Part shown: positions 7,029-12,528 of the stretch, piece after piece | How the letters are laid out: each line of letters opens with the position of its first letter | Position numbering within the stretch: the first letter of the stretch is position 1 | From: a bacterium | Lineage (GTDB): Bacteria; Bacillota_I; Bacilli_A; RFN20; DUOF01 | DNA: 12,825 bases | Direction of reading: 5' to 3' | Assembly: GCA_012839015.1 (NCBI GenBank) | Contig: DUOF01000122.1 | Span: 1-12,825 of the forward strand | The notes under the pieces: generated by a model | Databases searched by the model: none | What the model saw: the letters and a program-made list of their open reading frames with translations, nothing else | Told to the model about the DNA's origin: nothing | Position numbers and translations under genes: made by a program

Positions 7029-7491
7029 GAAATCTATGAGCTCTGAATTACAAGCGAAAAAGTTTACCTTTATGGGTGAATGTAAGGTACCCCGTTTCGT
7101 TAACAGATTACTATTCCCTGGCGAAAAAATAGCTTTCGCCTTAAAAGCTTACCGTGATATCGGAGTATTTACTGACAAAAGAGTATTAATCATAAACTAT
7201 CGTTATCTAAGTGGTAAATCTGTAGAATACTATACATATCTATATAAAAATATTATTACTTACTCTCTAGCAACTCCAGGATATGGTATTGATCTAGACT
7301 CTGATATTGTATTTAGACTAATTAACAGAGAAGTAGTGCACTTCCAAATTGAAAAAGGTCACAATTTAGATAGATTCTTATATCTAATCTATGACCTAGT
7401 TTCTGCGGTTATCAATAACCACGAACTTCATGAAGGTGTATTCAAAAAGGGCCTCACTGCCAAAGAAAACAACGAACAATTTTTTGACTAA
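7021..7491 (+). CDS. Bacterial PH domain protein (YvbH-like fold)
   Basis: A 156-residue soluble protein. The core (about residues 28-125) has the bacterial PH-domain pattern: a Gly-Glu turn (FPGEKIAFALKAYRD), then VFTDKRVLIINYR with the characteristic F/TDKR strand, then VEYYTYLYKNIITYSLATPG and a closing helix near 116-133. Bacterial PH domains of this type form small oligomeric beta structures of uncertain function, often near membranes. GGGAGG before the ATG supports the start. Overlap with the zinc-ribbon membrane protein gene suggests the two are made together and may interact. A terminator-like hairpin follows. Confidence 0.72.
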   Translation: MAEKSMSSELQAKKFTFMGECKVPRFVNRLLFPGEKIAFALKAYRDIGVFTDKRVLIINYRYLSGKSVEYYTYLYKNIITYSLATPGYGIDLDSDIVFRLINREVVHFQIEKGHNLDRFLYLIYDLVSAVINNHELHEGVFKKGLTAKENNEQFFD

Positions 7492-7493
7492 CA

Positions 7494-7499
7494 TATAAT
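7494..7499 (+). promoter_or_regulatory. Candidate -10 (TATAAT) ahead of the cotE leader hairpin
   Basis: A perfect TATAAT just after the PH gene stop. No recognisable sigma-A -35 stands 17 bases upstream (AACGAA), so it may be chance or read by another sigma factor. If used, transcripts would start near 7506 and carry the whole hairpin at 7525-7560 in a leader of about 63 bases. Confidence 0.3.
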
Positions 7500-7524
7500 A
7501 ACTCATTATTTAAGTTCTTAAAAT

Positions 7525-7567
7525 TCACCCTATTAACATAAATTTAACAAGAAAGGGTGATTTTTTT
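7525..7567 (+). terminator. Terminator-like hairpin overlapping the cotE ribosome binding site
   Basis: TCACCCT (7525-7531) pairs with AGGGTGA (7554-7560) to give a 7-bp stem with a 22-base AT-rich loop, followed at once by seven T (7561-7567). As a terminator it would end the zinc-ribbon/PH transcript. The 3' arm AAGGGTGA is also the only Shine-Dalgarno sequence for cotE, whose ATG is at 7569. The same element can therefore both stop transcription and hide the cotE ribosome binding site. The large loop makes it a weaker hairpin than the others in the window. Confidence 0.6.
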
Positions 7568-7568
7568 A

Positions 7569-8084
7569 ATGTCTATGTATAGAGAAATTGTTACAAAAGC
7601 GGTAATTGGTAAAGGTAAGGTCGGGAAAGAAAAGGAATTAGTATTACAGCCCGAAAAGAAAGTTGATAAAGTCCTTGGTTGTTGGATTATCAACAATCAT
7701 TATGTAAGCGTGTTTGAAAATGGGAAAATTTATATTGATGGTGCTTATGATGTTAATTTATGGTACGCCTATGATGATGAGAGAAAAACTGCTTTATTTG
7801 AACAAAACATAAAATATAAAGAAGAAGTTCCGGTAACTATGAAGAAAGAAGAGCAGGTAAGGGAAGATAGCGAAATAAAATCCACCTGTGTTAAATACCC
7901 GACCTGTACTAATTTAAAACTAGAAGATAACAAGAATGTTATTGCTACGGTAATTAAAGAATTTAAGGTTGATATTATCGGTGAAACTAAACTTAAGGTA
8001 CAAGTATCTTCGTTTAATGACGAGGAATGGCTATTAGAAGAAGAGATAGAAAAAAACATCAACCCTAACTACATGAAAAAATAG
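7569..8084 (+). CDS. cotE: Outer spore coat morphogenetic protein CotE
   Basis: A 171-residue homologue of CotE, the protein that surrounds the forespore and directs assembly of the outer coat in Bacillus (181 residues there). The N-terminus MSMYREIVTKAVIGKGK matches the family opening MS-YREIITKAV, which also fixes ATG 7569 as the start; the in-frame ATG at 7575 and GTG at 7557 are rejected. Further family landmarks are LGCWIINNHY (36-45), DGAYDVNLWYAYDD (57-70), the Cys-containing segment YPTCTNLKL, FKVDIIGETKLKV and the acidic tail DEEWLLEEEIEK. The position downstream of miaB-ricA agrees with Bacillus synteny, apart from two inserted genes. The Shine-Dalgarno lies in a hairpin arm. Bacillus cotE is under sigma-E and sigma-K control; I cannot assign such promoters here. 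Confidence 0.9.
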   Translation: MSMYREIVTKAVIGKGKVGKEKELVLQPEKKVDKVLGCWIINNHYVSVFENGKIYIDGAYDVNLWYAYDDERKTALFEQNIKYKEEVPVTMKKEEQVREDSEIKSTCVKYPTCTNLKLEDNKNVIATVIKEFKVDIIGETKLKVQVSSFNDEEWLLEEEIEKNINPNYMKK

Positions 8085-8092
8085 GTGCTAAT

Positions 8093-9430
8093 ATGAACAT
8101 AGCACTTATTTTAGCAGCCGGAAAAAGCACTCGCTTCAAGAGTGATACACCAAAGTCACTACATGAGATAAATGGCGAAGGAATACTTGCCAAAATAGTA
8201 ACCTGTTTAGAATTAACTGATATAAGCCAAATTTATATAGTCGTAAGCAGAGAAAATATTAGTTATTTTAAAGATAAATTCGGAGACAAGTTTAAGTATC
8301 TTATCCAAAAGGAGCCAAACGGAACCGGAGGAGCTCTTTTAACTATAAGAGAAGAACTTGAAACTATGGAAGGTAACCTAATGGTTATCAATGCGGATAC
8401 TTATATTACCAACAAGAACATCTTTAAGGATTTTTTAGATGACTTTGAAAATAGTAATGTCGAGGGTTCACTGTTAACTGCGATTAAAAAAGATCCTTTT
8501 TCATACGGAAGAGTTATTAAACAATCTGGTTTATTAAAAAGGATAGTAGAAGAAAATGATGCCAGTAGCGAGGAAAAAATTATAAAAGAAGTCAATTTAG
8601 GGGTTTATCTATTCAAAATTAATAAACTAAGAAAGGTTATGAGGTTTGTTAGCAGTAAGGGAAACCTTAATTTATATATAACCGAATTCTTAAATTATCT
8701 ACAAACCAAAACTTATATCACTGGTGAGAGAGACCTTATCGGTATTAATACTAAGGAAGATTGGTATAAGGCGAGCAAGTTGAACCAAAGGAGAATAAAT
8801 CTCTTTTTCCTAAGTAATGGTGTTAAAATTTTTGATCTTGATAGTGTTTTCATAGAAGAAGGTGTAATTATTGAAGAAGATGTTAGTATTTACCCCGGTA
8901 ATGTTATAACGGGAAACACCGTTATAAAAAAAGGGACAACACTATTGCCTAATAATCAAATAATTGACAGTAAGATAGGTAACAACTCACTAATCAATAA
9001 TAGTATAATAATAAGTAGTGAGATTTCTAAGGATACAAAGGTTGGACCTTACTCTTATATTAGGGATAAATCTATTATAGGAGAAGGCGCAATAGTTGGA
9101 TGTTTCGTAGAAGTTAAAAATACAGTGTTAGAGAAAAACTCTAAAGTAAAACATTTAACCTACCTAGGGGATAGTAAGATAGGTAAGAATACCAATATTG
9201 GTTGTGGTGTGATAAGTGCTAACTTTGATGGCGTTAAAAAAAGTCAAACAATTATTGGTGATGACTGTATGGTTGGTGCAAATGTAACCCTAATAGCACC
9301 ACTTAAGGTAGGAGATAACAGTGTTTTAGCAGCCGGTTCTACAATCGATCAAGACGTAAACCCATATTCATTAGCAATCGCCCGTTCTAGACAGATTAAT
9401 AAGGATGGACACTATAAAAAAAGTTTGTAA
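8093..9430 (+). CDS. glmU: Bifunctional UDP-GlcNAc pyrophosphorylase / glucosamine-1-phosphate acetyltransferase GlmU
   Basis: A 445-residue cytoplasmic enzyme making UDP-N-acetylglucosamine from glucosamine-1-phosphate, acetyl-CoA and UTP, a precursor of peptidoglycan and surface glycans. The N-terminal uridylyltransferase domain has LAAGKSTRFKSDTPKSLH (7-24, with the nucleotide loop and K21), EPNGTGGAL (74-82), D102 in NADTYI and N219 in GINT. The C-terminal left-handed beta-helix (about 245-430) has hexapeptide repeats and the acetyltransferase signature KHLTYLGD with catalytic H354, then ANFDGVKK. Length is near the usual 455. The uridylyl motifs are variant: NADTYI replaces the usual YGDxPL, and GTGGA replaces GTGHA. 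It starts eight bases after the cotE stop, with AGGTG overlapping that stop codon, so it is co-translated with cotE. GlmU is usually found near spoVG and prs, so this may be a second, development-linked copy; that is inference. Confidence 0.9.
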   Translation: MNIALILAAGKSTRFKSDTPKSLHEINGEGILAKIVTCLELTDISQIYIVVSRENISYFKDKFGDKFKYLIQKEPNGTGGALLTIREELETMEGNLMVINADTYITNKNIFKDFLDDFENSNVEGSLLTAIKKDPFSYGRVIKQSGLLKRIVEENDASSEEKIIKEVNLGVYLFKINKLRKVMRFVSSKGNLNLYITEFLNYLQTKTYITGERDLIGINTKEDWYKASKLNQRRINLFFLSNGVKIFDLDSVFIEEGVIIEEDVSIYPGNVITGNTVIKKGTTLLPNNQIIDSKIGNNSLINNSIIISSEISKDTKVGPYSYIRDKSIIGEGAIVGCFVEVKNTVLEKNSKVKHLTYLGDSKIGKNTNIGCGVISANFDGVKKSQTIIGDDCMVGANVTLIAPLKVGDNSVLAAGSTIDQDVNPYSLAIARSRQINKDGHYKKSL

Positions 9431-9453
9431 TTTACAAAATTAGGTGCTATACT
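9424..9453 (+). promoter_or_regulatory. Promoter with a 15-bp palindrome upstream of the secreted anchored protein
   Basis: TTGTAA (9425-9430, overlapping the glmU stop) and TATACT (9448-9453) are 17 bases apart, a reasonable sigma-A promoter. The -35 lies in the perfect odd palindrome TTTGTAA-T-TTACAAA (9424-9438). The half-site TTTGTAAT occurs again at 9457-9464, just downstream of the -10. Flanking repeats of this kind suggest a repressor, but no named operator consensus is matched. Confidence 0.5.
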
Positions 9454-9481
9454 TAATTTGTAATGTAAAGGTGGGATATAT

Positions 9482-10489
9482 ATGTCAAGACATTTAAAGA
9501 GAATTCTATTTATTTTTCCAATATTTTTATTTGGAATGATATTATTTAGTTCAATAAATATTGGAGCAGCAGAAAAAGTGACTGCTGTTTACGGTGCAGA
9601 AGTGGTTGAAGGATATTACTTCCAGACTACCAATAAAATAACAATCACTACAAAAAGAAAATTTGCTATGGAAATGTTTGTGAAATACAGAGTTATTACC
9701 CCTGAACAAGAGGACGGTAGAAGACTAGCTACTGACTGGATCAAATATGAACATGCTCACAATGATTTAACCAACCTAGAGTTTGAAATAGACTTCAAAA
9801 AACTTTATGATGAAGAAGATGGACAAATTCTAGTAAATAAATACGTACATGCGTATTCAGAAATTCTTGAATCTAAAGCTAAGGGCGCCTACCATATCCA
9901 AATCCAATTTTATGAGGGTGCTTGTACTATCTTCTTTGGTTGTCCAGAGTTTCTAGGTACCCACAAACCTAAATATGATATTACTATTAGTGTTGTTCGT
10001 TCTAATGCAGCACCACAGGTTGAATATAGATTCAATACCGCAGGTAAATTACTAGCAAAAACGGAAACTGACGGAATTATTAAAGAAGCTAAGATATTTT
10101 ATACCAATGAACCTTTAATTTCTAGTAGTCAGTCAAGCTTTATGAAAAGGTATAATGAAACAAACGACAAGAGAGATATTACTAGCATAATGAGGGCTAG
10201 TATGAAGAGTGAAGAAGAAATCCCTCTTCTTGATGGAGCGGCTGAACGTTATGATTATGCCTACATACTAGTTATGGATGGTAACGAGGGTGCTTTTACA
10301 ATTGATACGGTGAACCTAAAAACAAGGGTGATCGAAGGTGGTGGGAACACTGGTGGAGGCAATGATACAGAAAGAAAACCTGCTGACAGATACGGAGAAA
10401 CCATCATAATAGTCCTATCAGTCGTACTAGTAGTGACGGCGTCACTTATAGTAGTTCAGAAGATTTCAGATCGAAAGAAAATTTATTAG
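9482..10489 (+). CDS. Secreted, C-terminally membrane-anchored protein of unknown function
   Basis: A 335-residue protein that I do not recognise. It has a signal peptide (about 1-30; basic MSRHLKR, hydrophobic core, likely cut near IGAA-EK) and a large extracytoplasmic region (about 31-281) predicted mostly as beta strands. A Gly-rich linker follows (about 285-296, EGGGNTGGGND), then a C-terminal membrane helix (about 307-326) with a basic cytoplasmic tail (ISDRKKIY). Only two cysteines lie in the outer region, in GACTIFFGCPEF, close enough to form a disulfide. There is no LPxTG sorting motif and no catalytic motif. AAAGGTGGG (9467-9475) fixes the start. Its own promoter with a palindrome lies just after glmU, and an intrinsic terminator follows. 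By context (cotE-glmU upstream, spoVS downstream) it may belong to the cell or forespore envelope; that is inference only. Confidence 0.75.
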   Translation: MSRHLKRILFIFPIFLFGMILFSSINIGAAEKVTAVYGAEVVEGYYFQTTNKITITTKRKFAMEMFVKYRVITPEQEDGRRLATDWIKYEHAHNDLTNLEFEIDFKKLYDEEDGQILVNKYVHAYSEILESKAKGAYHIQIQFYEGACTIFFGCPEFLGTHKPKYDITISVVRSNAAPQVEYRFNTAGKLLAKTETDGIIKEAKIFYTNEPLISSSQSSFMKRYNETNDKRDITSIMRASMKSEEEIPLLDGAAERYDYAYILVMDGNEGAFTIDTVNLKTRVIEGGGNTGGGNDTERKPADRYGETIIIVLSVVLVVTASLIVVQKISDRKKIY

Positions 10490-10498
10490 ATATCTAAA

Positions 10499-10523
10499 AA
10501 CAGCCTAAAGGGTTGTTTTTTTT
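10499..10523 (+). terminator. Intrinsic terminator after the anchored surface protein
   Basis: AACAGCC (10499-10505) pairs with GGTTGTT (10511-10517) with one G-T wobble and a short loop, followed by a T run to 10523 (eight T from 10516). It closes the cotE-glmU-surface protein stretch and separates it from spoVS. Confidence 0.85.
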
Positions 10524-10604
10524 AATAATTTATTACAATATATAAGTAAAATAAGAATAGAAAAGAGACAGAAGCATATATTTTAGTGCAAGGAGGAAAT
10601 AACA

Positions 10605-10868
10605 ATGGTAGAAGTATTAAAGGTTTCGTCTAAATCCAATCCAAATTTAGTTGCAGGTGCTTTAGTAAACATTTTGAAGGAGAATGAAAATGTAGAGATT
10701 CATTCAATTGGGGCGGGGGCATTGAACCAATCAATTAAAGCTGTTGCTATTGCACGGGGATTTGTAGCACCGAGTGGGAAGGACATAGTTGTTATTCCAT
10801 CATTTTTGGAAGTAACAATTGATGGACAAGTAAAAACTGCTATTAAATTAACTGTAAGAATGGTCTAA
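10605..10868 (+). CDS. spoVS: Stage V sporulation protein S
   Basis: An 87-residue full-length SpoVS, recognised by VLKVSSKSNPNLVAGAL at the N-terminus and by IGAGALNQSIKAVAIARGFV (34-53) followed by APSGKDIVVIP. The fold is Alba-like, and in Bacillus the protein affects progress through sporulation and coat formation. A strong AAGGAGG (10590-10596) stands eight bases before the ATG. It follows a terminator, so it must have its own promoter in 10524-10589. That gap is very AT-rich, with -10-like hexamers (TAAAAT at 10547, TATATT at 10577) but no convincing -35 and no clear sigma-H site. In B. subtilis spoVS lies just upstream of tdh-kbl-miaB, so its presence here echoes that neighbourhood in a different order. 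No terminator separates it from the next gene. Confidence 0.96.
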   Translation: MVEVLKVSSKSNPNLVAGALVNILKENENVEIHSIGAGALNQSIKAVAIARGFVAPSGKDIVVIPSFLEVTIDGQVKTAIKLTVRMV

Positions 10869-10914
10869 TTGTTTAAAAGTTAAAATAGCGTCAATAATCA
10901 TTTTAGGTGATAAA

Positions 10915-11310
10915 ATGATTAAAAAGATACTAAGTAGTGCATTTTTGTTATCTTCATTATTACTTGGTTTTACAAGCAATAAGCAAGAATTTAATTATAG
11001 TTATGAAGTCTATGCAAGTTCTAATAGTCTAGGTGACCTTATTAAACTCTACACCTACAAGGAGTACTTAATTGATAAGTATAATGAATTGGTTAATTAC
11101 CTTGATCCAGAACTTCATGATGAGGTAATTAAAGAAAACATTAATGAATTTGCCAAAACAGGTAGTAAAGCTACACTAGAAAATGGTAAAATAGTTGTTC
11201 GTATAGGTGAGGCAAAAGGAAAAAAAATAAGTGGTAACTTGAAAAAAGATCCTTGTGATGTCGAACCTGTAAGAGTTAAGTTCTTCTTTTCTGATTTTTT
11301 TGTAAGATAG
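10915..11310 (+). CDS. Small secreted or lipid-bilayer-tethered protein of unknown function
   Basis: A 131-residue protein. The N-terminus MIKKILSSAFLLSSLLLGF is a signal peptide or membrane anchor (about 1-19) without a lipobox cysteine. The rest (about 25-131) is polar and probably helical up to about residue 85 (DLIKLYTYKEYLIDKYNEL), then beta-like with IVVRIGEAKGKK, one cysteine (DPCDVEP) and a hydrophobic basic end (VRVKFFFSDFFVR). TAGGTGATAAA before the ATG fixes the start. It lies 46 bases after spoVS with no terminator and 21 bases before rpiB, so it is probably co-transcribed with both. The segment VVRIGEAKGK recalls a stretch of SpoIIR, but length and other landmarks do not fit. I give no function. 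Confidence 0.65.
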   Translation: MIKKILSSAFLLSSLLLGFTSNKQEFNYSYEVYASSNSLGDLIKLYTYKEYLIDKYNELVNYLDPELHDEVIKENINEFAKTGSKATLENGKIVVRIGEAKGKKISGNLKKDPCDVEPVRVKFFFSDFFVR

Positions 11311-11331
11311 TAACAATATAGGGGTGGTAAT

Positions 11332-11772
11332 ATGAAAATAGTTATTGGTAGTGATCATCGCGGATTTGTTCTAAAGGGACAATTAGTTGAAATGTTCAAA
11401 GAATTAAAAATAGATTATAGTGATTTTGGAACTTATGATGAAGAGAGTACTGATTATCCTAAATTTGCCTTCAAGGTTGGTGAAGCGGTAAGCAGAGGTG
11501 AGTTTGATTACGGAGTCGTTATTTGCGGAAGTGGTGCAGGTGTCTGCATCAGTGCTAACAAGGTAAAAGGGATAAGATGTGTACTTGTTAGATCAATTGA
11601 TGAAGTAAAAATGGCCAGGGAACATAATAATATTAATGTTCTAGGAATAGGTGCCGAACACACAAGTGCTGAGGAAGCATTTAAGATGATTGAAACACTA
11701 ATTAATACCACTTTTTTAGAAGGTCGTCATCGAAGAAGAATAGAATTAATAGAAAAGTATGAAAATAAATAA
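11332..11772 (+). CDS. rpiB: Ribose-5-phosphate isomerase B (RpiB/LacAB family)
   Basis: A 146-residue cytoplasmic enzyme interconverting ribose-5-phosphate and ribulose-5-phosphate in the pentose phosphate pathway. Family motifs are GSDHRG (6-11, with D8 and H9 in the active site), DYP (41-43), the loop ICGSGAGVCI with catalytic C65, H98 in AREHNN and GRHRRRI near 131-137. The loop has CGSGAG where many members have CGTGIG. Length is typical. GGGGTGG before the ATG supports the start, and an intrinsic terminator follows immediately. RpiB is the best reading; LacA or LacB of galactose-6-phosphate isomerase would be expected as a pair, and only one gene is present. Confidence 0.93.
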   Translation: MKIVIGSDHRGFVLKGQLVEMFKELKIDYSDFGTYDEESTDYPKFAFKVGEAVSRGEFDYGVVICGSGAGVCISANKVKGIRCVLVRSIDEVKMAREHNNINVLGIGAEHTSAEEAFKMIETLINTTFLEGRHRRRIELIEKYENK

Positions 11773-11797
11773 AGAGCTAAATAAACAGCTCTTTTTT
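11771..11797 (+). terminator. Intrinsic terminator after rpiB
   Basis: AAAGAGCT (11771-11778) pairs perfectly with AGCTCTTT (11787-11794), an 8-bp stem with an eight-base loop, followed by a T run to 11797. The stem begins within the rpiB stop codon. Confidence 0.88.
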
Positions 11798-11818
11798 AAT
11801 AAAAACACTTCAATAAAA

Positions 11819-11847
11819 GTATAAAAAAATTGTAATAGAGAAGAATT
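11819..11847 (+). promoter_or_regulatory. Candidate forespore (sigma-F/G-type) promoter of the SpoIIQ-like gene
   Basis: GTATA (11819-11823) matches the sigma-F -35 pattern GYATA. After 14 bases comes GAGAAGAATT (11838-11847), which resembles the sigma-F -10 pattern GGNRANAHTR at eight of ten positions. The spacer is slightly short, and AT-rich DNA gives chance matches. It fits because Bacillus spoIIQ is sigma-F controlled and this gene stands alone between two terminators. Confidence 0.3.
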
Positions 11848-11863
11848 TTATTGAGGTGATCTT

Positions 11864-12493
11864 ATGAAACAAAAACTAAAAAAAGTTTTATTGACAAAAG
11901 AGGTAAGGGCTGCAATTTTTCTTTCCTTTATTGCTATTTTCTTGTTTGGTAGTATTATAGTGCTAGATAGGATATACGATAGAGAGGTTATTGTAATACC
12001 AGACGATGATACAGATGATGAAGACGTCGTAGTAATACCTGAGGAAAAACTGAAGCTTCCATTTAAAGTTAATGGTAAAATTGAAACCTATTTCTTTGAA
12101 GAAAATGATCCGTTAGACAAAAGGAAAAAATCTATTATTAATACAAAAGGTGTTCTAATTCCTTCGCAAGGTGTAGATTATTCTTATAACAATCAAAAAT
12201 TTGATGTTATAGCTGCCTTTAGCGGGCAAGTCATTGATGTTAAAACTGATGATGATTTTGGTTATATTGTTAAAATTCAAGGAGAGAACGATTTAGTAGC
12301 TAGGTATTCGAGTTTATCGGAAGTGAGTGTTAAAAAAGGTGATGAAGTTAAGCAAGGTGATGTAATAGGCAAAGCAGGAGAAAGCAAAGCAAAACCAAAA
12401 CTTAATAACCATTTACACTTCGAACTTTTAAAAGGCGGAAAACATATTAATCCTACTAAATACTTGAATAAGAACATAAAAGAAATCGGGTGA
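11864..12493 (+). CDS. SpoIIQ-like M23 (LytM) domain membrane protein with a degenerate zinc site
   Basis: A 209-residue protein with a short basic cytoplasmic N-terminus, one membrane helix (about 16-34), an acidic linker (PDDDTDDED, 46-54) and an extracytoplasmic M23/LytM domain (about 90-205). The first zinc motif, normally HxGxD, reads S101-Q-G-V-D105: Asp is kept but His is Ser. The final HxH is intact (H183-L-H185 in NNHLHFEL). Substitution of that same His by Ser is known for B. subtilis SpoIIQ, the forespore half of the SpoIIQ-SpoIIIAH channel. Size, topology and the loss of this ligand fit SpoIIQ; a general cell-wall M23 factor is the alternative. AGGTGAT before the ATG fixes the start. 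It is monocistronic, with a terminator on each side. It probably has a structural rather than a hydrolytic role, by inference. Confidence 0.8.
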   Translation: MKQKLKKVLLTKEVRAAIFLSFIAIFLFGSIIVLDRIYDREVIVIPDDDTDDEDVVVIPEEKLKLPFKVNGKIETYFFEENDPLDKRKKSIINTKGVLIPSQGVDYSYNNQKFDVIAAFSGQVIDVKTDDDFGYIVKIQGENDLVARYSSLSEVSVKKGDEVKQGDVIGKAGESKAKPKLNNHLHFELLKGGKHINPTKYLNKNIKEIG

Positions 12494-12498
12494 TCCTC

Positions 12499-12528
12499 AA
12501 GACAAAGTATTATACTTTGTCTTTTCTT
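12499..12528. terminator. Strong hairpin terminator shared by convergent genes
   Basis: AAGACAAAGTA (12499-12509) pairs perfectly with TACTTTGTCTT (12513-12523), an 11-bp stem with a three-base loop. On the plus strand it is followed by a T-rich tract, ending the M23 gene. On the minus strand the hairpin overlaps the last codons and stop of yigZ (stop at 12512-12510), and the T tract after it is poor, so it is a weaker terminator in that direction. Confidence 0.85.

Noticed and set aside
7769..8062. Antisense open frame of about 97 codons within cotE, with similar antisense frames in miaB (5171-5425), near the ABC ATPase start (2276-2593) and in rpiB (11508-11711).
   Set aside because: They lie opposite well-supported genes, have no convincing ribosome binding sites, and their Ser/Leu/Phe-rich products are what antisense of such genes yields.
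10915..11310. Possible SpoIIR homologue in the small secreted protein.
   Set aside because: Only IGEAKGK and a hydrophobic C-terminus recall SpoIIR. The WWC-containing segment and the N-terminal landmarks are missing, and the protein is much shorter than the usual 200-plus residues.
11332..11772. Galactose-6-phosphate isomerase subunit (LacA/LacB) in place of RpiB.
   Set aside because: LacA and LacB occur as adjacent pairs with tagatose pathway genes; a single full-motif gene here fits RpiB.
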